This document shows, piece by piece, positions 10,360 through 21,970 of a stretch of DNA of 64,000 nt. The translations under genes and the position numbers were made by a program. Source of the stretch: Diogma glabrata (Eukaryota; Arthropoda; Insecta; Diptera; Cylindrotomidae); the NCBI GenBank assembly GCA_963693315.1, contig OY856188.1:216574495-216638494 (forward strand), given 5' to 3'. Under the pieces are notes generated by a model, which was not told where the DNA came from, ran no database searches, and was given only the letters and a program-made list of their open reading frames with translations. Within the stretch, counting starts at the first letter, position 1. The number at the start of each line of letters is the position of its first letter.

Positions 10360-10965
10360 GTGCTCACGATATACAATCCGCAATTACTATGTCTTTACCT
10401 TTTTTGCACTTCAATGAAAAGCTATGTCGCTGTTAGTACAACATCATTTTTTGAATTCTTTTGGGTGCTTTTAATATTGACCTTTTAAATATTGATATCA
10501 ATGGTTGAGATTAATGATTGTGATCCGTTTCGACTGTAATATTATGGTCGGTAACCACCATAACCATACACATTGGTCGAATCTACGTAGTGAGAATAAG
10601 ACTGCGGGAGTCTCCTTTTCTATTGAAGCATAATTTAATTCTAAGCCTTTTAGAACTCTTGATGCGTATGCTATTGGATGATCATTTTGCATTATTGTAC
10701 GACCTAACGCAAACGAAGAAGCGTCTGTTTGTATAATTATTGGTTGCATTGGATCATAATATTTTAAAACAGGTATACTTGTCATTATTGATTTGAGATT
10801 GTTAAATTCTTCTTCATGTAAGTCACTCCATTCGAATATTGTATCAGCTTCAACTAAATTTCTCATATTGATTATTTTTTCTGAGAAGTTATTTATAAAT
10901 TTTGATATATAAGTGAACATACCTATCATTCTTAACAATTCCTGTTTGTTTTGTGGTGATGCCAT
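10360..10965 (-). pseudogene. Gypsy RT thumb / RNase H remnant
   Basis: The frame starts MASPQNKQELLRMIGMFTYI, the connection region of Gypsy RTs, then IFEWSDLHEEEFNNLK. The RNase H start follows (PIIIQTDASSFALG, HPIAYASRVL, NYASIEKETPAVLFSLRRFD). After frameshifts near 10500 a further match, GKDIVIADCIS, corresponds to the conserved end of this domain. The first catalytic Asp is in QTDAS. Confidence 0.75.
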
Positions 10966-11099
10966 GTTGGATATACATTCTATTTTTGTTGGATCTGATT
11001 AAGCCTTATATTTTACTTCTGTTTGAGCTAGTTTCAGTTTTGCTAGGTTTAAATTAAAATTTATTTCTTGTAGACGTATTAATAGCATTTCTAGATTTT

Positions 11100-11742
11100 T
11101 ATCGTGGTCTGCTTTGCAATTTCCATCGATTCTCCTTTTCTATATACCAATATGTCATCCGCCATAACTTCTACACTATGAAGTCCATGTTAGATTTCGT
11201 GTTGCCTTTTTTGGTATATTTCCATTGCCGGACCTATACCAAATGTTAATCTAAATCATCGGCATCTTCCGTATGGAGTCCAGAAAGAATGTTGTCATTT
11301 TGCTACTGTTTTCATTCAAGACTAGTTGCCAAAAGCCATTCTTTGCATCAAGGGTTGTAAATATTTTTGCTTGGTACAATTCTGGCAATATTTTTTCTAT
11401 TTTTGCAATTTGGTAATCTACGCTCTTGATTGCTTTGTTTAGATCTGAGCGATCTAAACGTATTTTTATTTTGTTATTACGATTGACTATTAAAATATTG
11501 CCTACCCAGTCTGTGAGCTCATCTACTTTGACAATTATTTGTTGCTCTTCCAGTTCTTTAATTTTTTCCAGAAGTGTTTGTCTCAGTTTTATAGGCATTC
11601 TTCCTGGCTGTTGTATTATTGGATGATGTTCCGAATTCATTTCCAGATTAACTGTGCTTTCTATTTTTCCAATACCTTCAAATATATTTTGATATTTTTT
11701 TACTATTTGCATCGATGATTCTGTAGATATTTTCTTGCACAT
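11100..11742 (-). pseudogene. Gypsy reverse transcriptase remnant
   Basis: The frame contains GRMPIKLRQTLLEKIKELEE, the 'WVGNILIVNR' block, IRLDRSDLNKAIK, and RT motif A as TTLDAKNGFWQLVL. A frameshift near 11251 follows. Beyond it FRLTFGIGPAMEIYQ and then VEVMADDILVY are visible. Motif C is therefore MADD instead of YADD. Together these are fingers and palm of a Ty3/Gypsy RT; the breaks make it non-functional. Confidence 0.75.
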
Positions 11743-11759
11743 TTTAATTAGGTTTTAGT

Positions 11760-12000
11760 CTATACTAGTTTTGGTATTATTTTAATAGTATTGATGTCTA
11801 CTAGTATTACTTTAATTACACAGCTTGAGTTTTTGTAATTGCAATTTAGTTTGGATTCCCCCATTGGAATTATTCTATTATTGCCGAATGATTTTAAAAT
11901 AATTTGAGATTTGTTGATATCGTTCGTATGACCAATTATGTCTTTGTAATCGTTGATGTTCATTACATTACATGATGCCTCAGTATCAATTTGACATAAT
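11760..12000 (-). pseudogene. Gypsy aspartic protease remnant with altered active site
   Basis: About 40 nt before the ATG at 11963 the frame reads IDTEASCNVMN, corresponding to the retropepsin active-site block (usually D-T-G-A), here D-T-E-A. It is followed by NDYKDIIG and a short beta-rich segment ending IKIIPKLV. The active-site glycine is replaced, which would inactivate the enzyme. It is separated from gag by stops. Confidence 0.6.
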
Positions 12001-12070
12001 AATTTTGTTGATTTGAGTGTATCGGTTGGTGAAATAGTAATTCTATTTTAATTTCTTCATTACCATCTAG

Positions 12071-13021
12071 TCATAGAATATTTTCTTCATTTTCAGTAGT
12101 GATGACATCTATCGATTTGTTTGTTTTCCTACATTTGAATTCAAAATGGTTGTGAATGCCACATTTCTTACAAATGTGTTTCCAAGCTGGACAATTTTTT
12201 ATTTTGTGAGTGTTGCCGCATCTATAGCAATTTTCAATTGCTTTCTTTTCATTAACATTGTTATTATTATGATTATTTGATCTGTTATTTTTAAACGTTA
12301 CATTATTTCGATTTACGCTATTTCCCCTCAATTTGTTATAGTTATTTTTAAATGTTTTTATCTTATTAATTTCTTCAGAATTTTCTAATTTTTTAATTTG
12401 TATTTGAGTTTGTTCACTCACCTTGCAAATATTAATGGCTTCTTGCAATGTTGTTTTTTCATCTTCCCATAGCCGTTGTCTTAATTTTATATTTTTGAAA
12501 GACACTACTGTTCTGTCTAATAAAAATTCATCTTCCATTTCCTTGTATTGACAGTTTTTTACTTTTTCGCGCAATTTATTTATGTATTGATCTATTGTTT
12601 CATTATCATTTTGGAATGTTGAATTAAAGATGGCTCGTTCATATTTTTTATTTATTTTTGGAATTATGTTTTCCTCAATTTTCTTTAGAACTGTATCTGC
12701 ATTTTTTTTGTCTTCATCAGATATTTTCAGATTAAGGTACACTTTCAAACATTCTTCTCCTATTGCTGAAAGTAGAATACTAATTTTTTCTTCTTCTGTT
12801 GCGTATTTGATGGAACTGATAATTAGATAACTTGACCATTGATCTTTAAAGAACTTCATATTTTGTTTTACATCCCCTGATTTTAAATCAATTGGTTTTG
12901 GAAGTGGAATATGTATTGACGGTCTATAGTTATTTCTGCTTTCTTCTTGTTTTATTTGCTCCAATTGTTGTTTTAGTTGCATCATTACTAAATTGGATTG
13001 CATGTATTGTCTAGTGGCCAA
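12071..13021 (-). CDS. Gypsy gag-like protein with two zinc knuckles (316 aa, open)
   Basis: The open frame encodes a retrotransposon gag domain. Residues about 50-200 hold the capsid-like region (KFFKDQWSSYLI, EEEKISILLSAIGEE, DQYINKLREKVKNC). A basic, Asn-rich stretch follows, and two CCHC knuckles lie near residues 265-300 (CYRCGNTHKIKNC and CKKCGIHNHFEFKC). In the element it would package RNA into virus-like particles. The frame is uninterrupted although pol is broken, so its survival is probably chance. The true 5' boundary is uncertain because foreign LINE sequence begins immediately upstream. Confidence 0.8.
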   Translation of the reverse strand: MATRQYMQSNLVMMQLKQQLEQIKQEESRNNYRPSIHIPLPKPIDLKSGDVKQNMKFFKDQWSSYLIISSIKYATEEEKISILLSAIGEECLKVYLNLKISDEDKKNADTVLKKIEENIIPKINKKYERAIFNSTFQNDNETIDQYINKLREKVKNCQYKEMEDEFLLDRTVVSFKNIKLRQRLWEDEKTTLQEAINICKVSEQTQIQIKKLENSEEINKIKTFKNNYNKLRGNSVNRNNVTFKNNRSNNHNNNNVNEKKAIENCYRCGNTHKIKNCPAWKHICKKCGIHNHFEFKCRKTNKSIDVITTENEENIL

Positions 13022-13670
13022 AGACGGAGAAACAATACGTCCGTGCTAGGTTAAATAAAATACAGAGAATGGCATGTGTAGGTATATTAGTGGTGCAATG
13101 CGTACCACACCAATAATTTCGTTGGGGGTCATGTTGGGTCTGGCTCCTTTACATCTACATAAACATGGCTAAAAGAGCTGTCTACAGACTGCATGTGGCA
13201 GGGACGTGGGTAAACAGAGGGAAAACATGCGGTAATGGTCACATATTTGATAGAATGTGGACTGACTGTCCGGAAATAGATATGCATAGAAACGTCATGA
13301 TCAAAGTATATAGCTTTGAGAAGCCCGCTGATCGGGTCATCTCTTCTAAAGAGGAATGTGAAGTATCTTGGTCCGAATGGTCCTTCAACGAGATGTATGT
13401 TTTCTATACAGATGGCTCACTGTTAAATGGAGGACTCGGAGCACTTTTTGTGTGTATGCCCAGCCTTTTCTAGGGGCAGAGCTGGAATTTTCGGCTCAGA
13501 AAATGTAGAGGTCGGCACAATCAAACTGTCGCCAATACAGTTGGTTTTAGATTTCATTAAGCCAAAGTTCCAAGCTCGGACACGGCGCTATGGACCGTAG
13601 AGTCTGCGTGCCATTACAAGTTTTGCCTTGTGCAATCTATCCAACCCTTTCTAATCTAATCTAATCTAAC
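13022..13670 (+). mobile_element. 3' end of an I/R1-type LINE (RT tail and RNase H), 5'-truncated
   Basis: Translation gives ARLNKIQRMACVGI, then MAKRAVYRLHVAGTWVNRGK and the RNase H start FYTDGSLLNGGLGA. After a frameshift near 13450 come GAELEFSAQK and a degenerate continuation. The copy ends in a short tandem array (CTAAT)n at about 13650-13670, typical of I-clade LINE 3' ends. It abuts the Gypsy gag start at 13021 and so marks the truncation of that element. Confidence 0.75.
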
Positions 13671-13744
13671 ACTATTATACAAACTGAATTTTTAACTACG
13701 TTTCACGTGTAGAGTTCTTGGTTCTACATCCCTGCCCTAATAAT

Positions 13745-14070
13745 TGTAGTAATAAATATACGTGTGTGTACGTGTAAAGATAAGCAAGAGAAATAAAATA
13801 TAGATCATCTCTTAATAACTTTACATTAACGTTAGAATATTAAATTGTCTAATATGTAAAAATGATAATATTATATATAATTGATTTTAATCTCAACCTG
13901 ATCGGTCATAATTCAAAGTGAACCAATAATTATTATTTATAATTTGTGCATCACTGAAAATAAAAGTTAACTAAAATTAAATTGTTAAATATAGATTTAT
14001 TATTATAACTATTGAAAGTGAATATAAAGTTAAACAATAATATAGTGTTTAGACTATTAATAAATCTATA
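13745..14070 (+). repeat. 5' LTR of an LTR retrotransposon
   Basis: About 326 bp beginning TGTAGTAATAAATA and ending AATAAATCTATA. It is followed 3 bp later by a primer-binding-site-like TGGTGACCCCG (14074-14084), usual in Mag-like Gypsy elements. A nearly identical copy lies at 15484-15727 plus 18868-18946. Confidence 0.75.
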
Positions 14071-14073
14071 TAT

Positions 14074-14084
14074 TGGTGACCCCG
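14074..14084 (+). promoter_or_regulatory. tRNA primer-binding site of the LTR element
   Basis: TGGTGACCCCG directly after the 5' LTR; this core is the tRNA 3'-end complement used by many Gypsy elements. Confidence 0.7.
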
Positions 14085-15483
14085 TTATTTGAACTACAAA
14101 ATAAAACAACGGATTACAAATATACTGTTTTCTACTGTATATATATAATACTGTGGATCAGTGGATATATAATACTGTTTCTACCTGATACCGTTTCCTG
14201 ATAAAATAAATAGTTTTAACAACAGCAGACTATAATACTGGATTTTAAAACAATTTTTCAACGGCTAATACAATAGCGGAAAAAAAATTCTATAAACCAA
14301 CGTTGAAGATTTGCCACCTGCTGTTCTGTACAAGATTGTCATTGGGAACCTGGTACGTTTAAGCTGTTAAAAAAAGCGTACAAGGACAAATGGTATGTAC
14401 GATTTAAATTTATTAAAACCTTACAATAAAAAGAAACATATTAAGTAACATCGACATTTTTCATTTATTTTTGGTGCACAACAATTATCGAGATTAAACA
14501 AAATAATCATTTAACTTTAGAAAAAATTTCTTGCAATAAAATCAATCTAAACAATCAAGATCAACTTCAAACATATGTGTAATTGTATTTACTGCAACTG
14601 TAAACTGCATGGGATTAGCCGCATCACAACCAGCATTAAAATAATTGTAATTTTAATTATTATATCAATGTACAAGTGAGTCTATACTTTTTTATTCTTT
14701 TGTCATTAATATCTACCACACACACACTGCTAAATTAATTGAAGAATTTAAAATAAGATTCATTTTTTTATTGATTGTTTGATAATTATTTATTTTGATT
14801 TGCATAATATTTTTGAAAGTTTTTTAAGAATAATAAGGATACCTTTTGCTTATGATATTTTTTGATTTTATTAGCAACTATGCCAAAACAAACAAACTTA
14901 GGGCAAGAATTTGATTCAACTCAAAACGTTGACTTGCATAAAATCAAACTGTGGCGTAGTAAAAAAATTTTTTTGTACCATTTCTTTTTTTTCTTCCTCC
15001 GAAATTAGTAATTTTGCTAACTTAGTACATATACATGGGACCTATCATTTTTGGTCAACATTGAGCTATGGCTCAAACAAACCATGCTATGCATTTTTTT
15101 TTCTAAAACCCCAGGTCAAATCCTTAAATTTTGATGGTGTTATTCCTCAACGGAAAAACACAAACATCAACAAGATTTTTCGCCATTTTCATCTGGCTAA
15201 TTTCGCCAAAAAATATTTTTGATGGTGTTTGATGACAATCATTTAAATACCATCAAAGTAGCATCTTACAAAATTTTTTAACTCAACTGACTGACACTAT
15301 CACCCCTTTGAATTTTCCCTACATTCAACAATTTGCCGGAATATTTTATTCTAAGTTAGACAAATTGTCCATAACTTATTGCCAGACTCACTTGGCCTCT
15401 TCATCCAATCATACACTAGACCAGACTCACTTGGCCTTTTCAAGCCCTAATAATTGTAGTAATAAATTCCCTGTCCTACTAAT

Positions 15484-15727
15484 TGTAGTAATAAATATAT
15501 ATGTGTGTACGTGTAAAGATAAGCAAGAGAAATAAAATATAGATCATCTCTTAATAACTTTACATTAACGTTAGAATATTAAATTGTCTAATATGTAAAA
15601 ATGATAATATTATATATAATTGATTTTAATCTCAACCTGATCGGTTATAATTCAAAGTGAACCAATAATTATTATTTATTATTTGTGCATCACTGAAAAT
15701 AAAAGTTAACTAAAATTCAATTGTTAA
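15484..15727 (+). repeat. 3' LTR, left part
   Basis: Matches 13745-13995 with few changes. The upstream GTAGTAATAAAT phrase is duplicated (15453 and 15486). Broken off after ATTGTTAAA by the insertion at 15728. Confidence 0.75.
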
Positions 15728-18700
15728 AATATGGAGGGGCTGAAATCTCACAGCTCTGAGATATCAAGACTTCGGTCTGGGTTAAGGATTGATATAGTTT
15801 TCGGCAAAAAACTTTTATGAGGACATGGTTTTTAGTTTTGGGCAATGATGTATTTCAAACATAACTCTTTGTTAAAGTACAAGTATGTTTTTATCTCTCT
15901 TTAGAAATTTATTACAAAACTAACACGGAACATCAATACGTTGCCGGAAAATTATAACAGATCATATATTAACATCATTTAGTGAAAAGATGATACACTC
16001 AGCAAACTGCTCAAAAACCTCTCCATTTAGCGTTTCGAGAAAATTTTACAAAATCACAAATTCATATTTCTTTCAAAATTCCAAAAATATTGTAAAAATT
16101 AAATAAAATCAAACTTTTTTCAAAATTCCAAAAATATTTCAAAAATTAGAATAAAATCAAATATTTAAACTTTTTCTAAATTCCAATAATATTCCTAAAA
16201 TTCTTAAAAATTCAAACTTTTCCAAAATTCTAAAAATATTGCAAAAATTATTACAAAATCAAAAATTCAAACTTTTTTCAATATTCCAAAAATTATAATA
16301 AAATCAAAAATTTTAAATTTTTCAAAATTCTAAAAATATTCCAAAAATTCTTACAAAATCAAAAATTGAAACTTTTTTCAGAATTTTAAAAATATATATA
16401 AAATTCAAAAACTCTATTTTTTTCAAAATTCTAAAAATATTGCAAAAGTTATAACAAAATCAAAAATTGAAACATTTTTCCAAAATTCTAAAAATATCGC
16501 ACAAATTATTACAAAATCAAAAATTGAAATTTTTTTCAAAATTCCAAAAATTATAAAAAATCAATAATTAAAATTTTTTCAAATTTCTAAAAATATTCCA
16601 AAAATTCTTACAAAATCAAAAATTAAAACTTTTTCCAAAATTCTAAAAATATTGCAAAAATTATTGCAAAATCAAAAATACAAACTTTTTTCAAAATTCC
16701 AAAAATATTTTAAAAACTATAACAAATTCAAAAATTTCCATGTCCAATTTCATTTTCAATTACATATACGTCATAAAAACAGCTACATTTTTTTTCCAAA
16801 AAATTGTCTAAAAAAAATAAATGAAATCATTTTTTGACACACTTGACATTATTTTTTTGACAAACTTATAATGCCATAATTCTCAATAATAATAATAAAA
16901 TTTCATTTCAAACATATAATTAATTTTATTTTTTCCAAAAAATTGGTTAAAAAAATAAATAAAAATCTTTCTTTTGACACACTTGACAACATTTTTTGAC
17001 AAACTTATAATGCCATAATTCTCAATAATAATAATAAAATTTTTTCAAAGAAATAATTAATTTTATTTTTTTTTTCAAAAAATTGGTTAAAAAATAAATA
17101 AAAATCTTTCTTTTGACACACTTGACAACATTTTTTTGACAAACTTATAATTCAATAATCTAGATTTTGGTCTCACATACCAATCCCGACCATCAAGATT
17201 TCTCCAAATTCAATGTTTCTACTCGTAATCACTTAAAATGAACGTTTTTTAACCAAAAAATATGCTAATTTCCATGTTTTGACACACTTGACGATTTTTT
17301 TTGACACACTTCCGGTACAGTTATCAAACACATCGTCCTTTCGGCTCTTCCCATTGAGTAAACCTATTTTTAGAAAAAAAAATTTTTGAAATCCGTCCAG
17401 CGGTTTTTTAGATTTCGTCGGTTGTGACTGCCGGACGGCCGACGGACGGCCGACAGACAGACACACATTTTTTTTTTGTTTTTTTAGAATCAGTAGGTCC
17501 TAAAACGTCGAGAAATGCCAAAAAAAGTGGGGGTAAGAATTTCACTTTGAGCTCATGAATGTAATACTTAGGTCTTTCAGACCGAAGTAATATATAAAAA
17601 TAAAATAACATTAGGAATGAATCAAAAAAATTTTCTTATAAAAATTTTTATCAAATAGTATGAAATCAAATAGTATAAAAATTTTCATTTTTAACAATGT
17701 AAATAAGAAAATATTAATCACAAATTCATATTTCTTTCACAACTCCAAAAATATTGTAAAAATTAAATAAAATCAAACTTTTTTCAAAATTCTAAAAATA
17801 TTCCAAAAATTATTACAAAATCAAAGATTGAAACTTTTTTCAAAATTCCAAAATAATAAAATCAAAAATTATAAATTTTTCAAATTTCTAAAAATATTCC
17901 AAAAATTCTTACAAAGTCAAAAATTAAAACTTTTTCCAAAATTCTAAAAATATTGCAAAAACTATTACAAAATCAATAATACAAACTTTTTTCAAAATTC
18001 CAAAAAAATTTCAAAAACTGTAACAAATTCAAAAATTTCCATATCCAATTTCATTTTCAATTACATTTACGTCATAAAAACAGCTACATTTTTTTTGACA
18101 CACTTGACAACTTTTGACACACTTGACAACTTTTTTTTGACAAACTTATAATGCCATAATTCTCAATAATAATAATAAAATTTCATTTGAAACAAATAAT
18201 TAATTTTATTTTTTTTCCGAAAAATTGGGTAAAAAAATAAATAAAATCTTTCTTCTGACACGCCTGACAACATTTTTTTGACAAACTTATAATGCCATAA
18301 TTCTAAATAATACTAATAAAATTTCATTTCAAAGAAAATTTTAATTTAATTTTTTTTCAACAAATTGGGTAAAAAAATTTATAAAAATCTTTCTTTTGAC
18401 ACACTTGACAACATTTTTTTGACAAACTTATAATGCAATAATCTAGATTTTAGTCTCACATACCAATCCCGACCATCAAAATTTCTCCAAATTCAATCTT
18501 CCTACTCGTAATCACTTAAAATGAACGTTTTTTAAGCAAAAAATATGCAAATTTCCTTGTTTTGACACACTTGACGATTTTTTTGACACACTTCCGGTAC
18601 AGTTATCGAACACATCGTCCTTTCGGCTCTTCCCATTGAGTAAACCTATTTTTAGAAAAAAAAATTTTGAAATCCGTCCAGCGGTTTTCTAGATTTCGTC

Positions 18701-18867
18701 GGTTGTGACGGACGGCCGGACGGCCGACAGACAGACACACATTTTTTTTTTTGCTTTTTTAGAATCAGTAGGTCCTAAAACGTCGAGAAATGCCAAAAAA
18801 AGTGGGGGTAAGAATTTCACTTTGAGCTCATGAATGTAATACTTAGGTCTTTCAGACCGAAGTAATA
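15728..18867 (+). mobile_element. composite HINE/Helentron-like non-autonomous element with two 3' termini
   Basis: Starts ATATGGAGGGGCTGAAATCT. It has a subterminal ACTTCGGTCTG at 15769-15779 that recurs inverted at the 3' end (18853-18863), beside a hairpin GGTCT-TTC-AGACC. The interior has degenerate TCAAAATTCCAAAAATATT units, then about 138-bp tandem units containing TTTTGACACACTTGACAAC, then a conserved approximately 430-bp 3' block. That 3' block occurs twice: at 17160-17596, and again ending at 18867 after a second partial copy of the interior from about 17720. Asymmetric ends, subterminal inverted repeat, 3' hairpin and internal tandem repeats fit Helentron-associated elements (HINEs). 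I have not seen the family elsewhere, so the class is an inference. Confidence 0.6.
16055..16740. repeat. degenerate tandem AT-rich units (about 60 bp)
   Basis: Repeated pattern CAAAATTCTAAAAATATTGC / AAAAATTATTACAAAATC / AAAAATTGAAACTTTTTTC. The same units occur at 17730-18020 and 36680-37090. They form the left interior of the HINE-like family. Confidence 0.7.
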
Positions 18868-18946
18868 TAGATTTATTATTATAACTATTGAAAGTGAATA
18901 TAAAGTTAAACAATAATATAGTGTTTAGACTATTAATAAATCTATA
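18868..18946 (+). repeat. 3' LTR, right part
   Basis: Resumes the LTR at TAGATTTATTATTATAACT and runs to AATCTATA, exactly where the left part stopped. This shows clean insertion of the 15728-18867 element. Confidence 0.75.
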
Positions 18947-21186
18947 AACATACGCCATTATCGATAAGATGTCGTTCTGTGGAAAAATTATAGCTAAGAA
19001 GACATACAGTGCGGATAGATCAAGAATGGTGTTCAAGAATAATTATATGTGAGTTTATTTGCAATATTAGTATTTATTTTACTTAAGTTGAATTTGCTAG
19101 TCTCATTAGCCACAACGGCGTAATCGACAGCGTGTCTACCTAAGGATGAAAGAATTTCAATTACTTCTCTACTTACTTGAATTTAATTGATCTCAAAAAA
19201 ATCCCCTGTAAACATTATATTATAGCATTTTTAAACCATATAAACTATTCATAGAATAGTTACAGAGCAGTATAATCACAATTTTGGAGTTTAACCATAC
19301 TATTAATTTTGATTTTTTGAGTATAATCATTTGTTTATAGGTAGCTAAGACCGTTAACGGTTGACTCTTAATTCATTTGTTACAAAATATCATGTACCAA
19401 CCGTCTGAAAATTGATAACCATAGCATTCTAATATCACATCAATCTCGTAAGATTCGATATCCTATCTAATGATATGAAAACAATTCAACTATTTTCCAA
19501 TTTATATATGTCAATCATTCCATACTAAATAGTTTTTTTCTACTCTACAGGGAATATAAAGTTTTCTTCACAGTTAACATGGATATTGAATGAGATCTTT
19601 GGAAAAGGAAATATTCGTATAATAAAAAACTTGTAACTTTTAGTTCAAATTCTCTATAACAATTGAGGTGAACAAATTCCTGATATATTCGAATCAATTA
19701 CTTATATGGTTTGATTTTTTAATTTTGATTTTGTGTAATAATGGGGTTACGTCAGCGCTTGGAATAGTAGATTATTATATGAGTGTAGAATGATGGCAAT
19801 TCTCCACGAGGATGAAGTTTCGGAATTATCCGAGTGAAGAATTGCCATGATCCTATGCGAATACAAGATGCTATTTTATCACGACTGCAAAATATTTCGA
19901 TTAATTTCTAGTTTGCCTGCTAAAGTTTGTATCACCATATGTATTTCAATGCATCAAAGATAGCATAAAAAAACAAAGCAATTCATATAACGGAAATCTT
20001 AAATTTATTTATTTTATTTTAAATTTGTTTATTTTATATTTTATATATGTATTTTTCCCGTTTTAACCTGTTTATAATTACTATACCAGCAAATGAAGTT
20101 TTTAATTTGTTAGGTGAATATTTAATAAACTATAGAACTGTTGAAGAATTTAATTATAATCACTAGTTGTGGAATGAATACAATTACAATGGAAGACATA
20201 CGCATGGAAAGCATATATTCTTAAGTAGTCGTGGATAAAATATATTCTATTACCTGCGACCAACGTGTTTAAAATGTTCATACAATTTTAATCTAAAGTA
20301 AACAAAATCTTGAAAGAAAATTCAATTTTTAACATTTTGTTTAACAATTGCGGCCGATAATACTTTGTGTTTGTACGTAAATATAGGCAAAAATCTCATC
20401 ATTTTGTCACTCCATGTGTATAATTTACATTCCGTATTTTTACCCGTCTAAATAAACATACAGATAGACCATTATATTCCACATATATAGGAAGGAAGGT
20501 TGATAGTACAAAACTCATATATTCTCCTCAAAAACGGTCAAAAGCATATAAATTAAATTTTTTTCCTGTTATATTGAAGAGATTGAGAATGATTGATTTT
20601 TTATTTATATTTGTTTAAATCTGATATAAAAACAGTTTTTCCTATTTATTTTGAATGAAATTTTTTTGATAAAAAAAAAGCTTTAGTTAAATAAAAAAAT
20701 AAATGAATTCAAATATTTTCCAAAATTGAATTAAAATTTTCGTATTTGTGATGAAAAATTCAACTTAAGAAAATCGTTTTGATACAATATTTGAATGGAT
20801 TTTAATTGGTTCATCAATCAAATTTTGTTTATTTTAGTTGTTGAAATTTAGAAACTAATGGAAATCGTTTTCAAGTGAAGAATCATGTAATTAAAATTTC
20901 AATTGGTTCTTTTTTAATGAAGATTTTGAAAATTTTGGAATTGTTTTAAAAGCAATAGTAAATAATATATGGATCAAGAATATTCATATAATATGCTAAC
21001 CCTTAAAATTTAAACCATCTTTTTTACATAAGTGTATTCAACTCGTTGTGATGTCCGTGGTCGCATATGTTATAAAATTTTTCTCATATAATATACCATT
21101 ATTGTTGAAAGAGGTTATAATAAAGAAATAAACCAAAACTTACGACTTCTAAATGAAACTGTGAACCAATTTCGAACTTAAACGCG
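18947..21186. other. non-coding, includes a MITE-like repeat copy
   Basis: No exon recognised. 19740-20230 contains sequence found inverted at 34430-34930 (shared blocks: GGCAATTCT..ACGAGGATGAAG, GAATACAAGATGCTATTTTATC, and TGGAATGAATACAATTACAATG). The rest is AT-rich and unassigned. Confidence 0.5.
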
Positions 21187-21289
21187 TTTTGGCACAGCTA
21201 ATAAGCCACTAGCATAAGCACCGGAACCAAATGATCCTCCTGAGTGAGGAACAGTGGAACGGTTGGGTGGGACTCATTTTGGTACAGCT
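21187..21289 (-). pseudogene. duplicated fragment of slouch exon 4 flanked by short direct repeats
   Basis: On the minus strand 21271-21200 reads a close copy of the slouch C-terminal coding segment: SGGSFGSGAYASGLL against [15 protein letters not shown] in exon 4. The DNA shares CTCAGGxGGATCATTxGG and TATGCTAGT. It is in the same orientation as slouch, about 5.1 kb downstream of the stop, and lacks the homeobox. It is bracketed by TTTTGG(C/T)ACAGCT at 21187-21199 and 21277-21289. The reading frame ends soon after in AVPKRV and a stop. I read it as a partial duplication (dead exon) or the last trace of a second NK1 gene. Confidence 0.7.
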
Positions 21290-21742
21290 CATTGCGAACT
21301 TAAACTCATATTAAACACAAGAAAATAAGAAAATAAAAACAAGGCACAATTTAATCAAGACAAACATATTGAGTCAAAAATAATTGTTTGTTGAAAATAG
21401 AAAAGTTTTTTTGGTAGCAGCTAAATTATAGTTAAATTTTAACCACAATTGTTGTAGTGATTTGCATGTTAGCAAGAGTCCTGCAGGTTAAAACATTTAA
21501 AGACCGACAGATTCTTTTTTTCTAATAACTACGCAAGCTCTGGTGAGTTTGCGTTTGTAGCCCATACATATTCTTTAAATAGTAGTTCCTGTGATCCTTC
21601 CTGACCAATGTGAATTCAAAGTTTCTCTATAAAACTGAGCCCCATTTATTGTTTATTTAACGTCTTAGCCAACACAGTTGACGGTGTTATTACTTAGCTT
21701 GGATACACTTAAGATACTCACTTGTTTCCTGTTTTCACCCTT

Positions 21743-21970
<228 letters not shown>

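Larger units (their letters stand above)
5745..13021 (-). mobile_element. decayed Ty3/Gypsy LTR retrotransposon, interrupted by an RTE-like LINE
   Basis: Read on the minus strand: gag (13021-12071), protease scrap (about 12000-11760), RT (11742-about 11120), RNase H (10965-about 10400), integrase (about 10300-9690), the LINE insertion (9573-6198), then the pol C-terminus (about 6180-5840). The latter ends in RQPTRYNDYLMY and a stop, as in Mag-like Gypsy polyproteins. A polypurine tract AATGAGGAGGA (5756-5746) precedes TGTTATTAACTTTATTATAT, a plausible 3' LTR start at 5745. The 5' LTR is not seen: a LINE 3' fragment abuts the gag start at 13022. Many stops and frameshifts show that it is dead. 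Confidence 0.8.
13745..18946 (+). mobile_element. degenerate LTR retrotransposon with a 3' LTR split by another transposon
   Basis: 5' LTR 13745-14070, PBS at 14074, a short decayed interior (14085-15450), then the 3' LTR split by the element at 15728-18867 and completed at 18868-18946. The interior has an ATG at 14880 (MPKQTNLGQEFDSTQN) and a gag-like scrap around 15040-15090 (IELWLKQT in one frame), but no pol motif that I can see. It is an internally deleted, non-autonomous relic. Confidence 0.7.

Noticed and set aside
15308..15535. 75-aa ORF next to the 3' LTR
   Set aside because: Runs from decayed LTR-element interior into the LTR itself; duplicated CCAGACTCACTTGGCC phrase, no domain.
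17233..17611. Overlapping minus-strand ORFs with KYYIHELKVKFLPPLFLAFL-like text, also at 18689-19036 and 37990-38286
   Set aside because: They recur because the 3' block of the HINE-like family recurs; frames shift between copies and the text shows no protein domain. Better explained as non-coding terminal sequence.
16055..18020. Possible CRISPR-like array
   Set aside because: Repeats are degenerate AT-rich transposon units without regular unique spacers, in a eukaryotic context.
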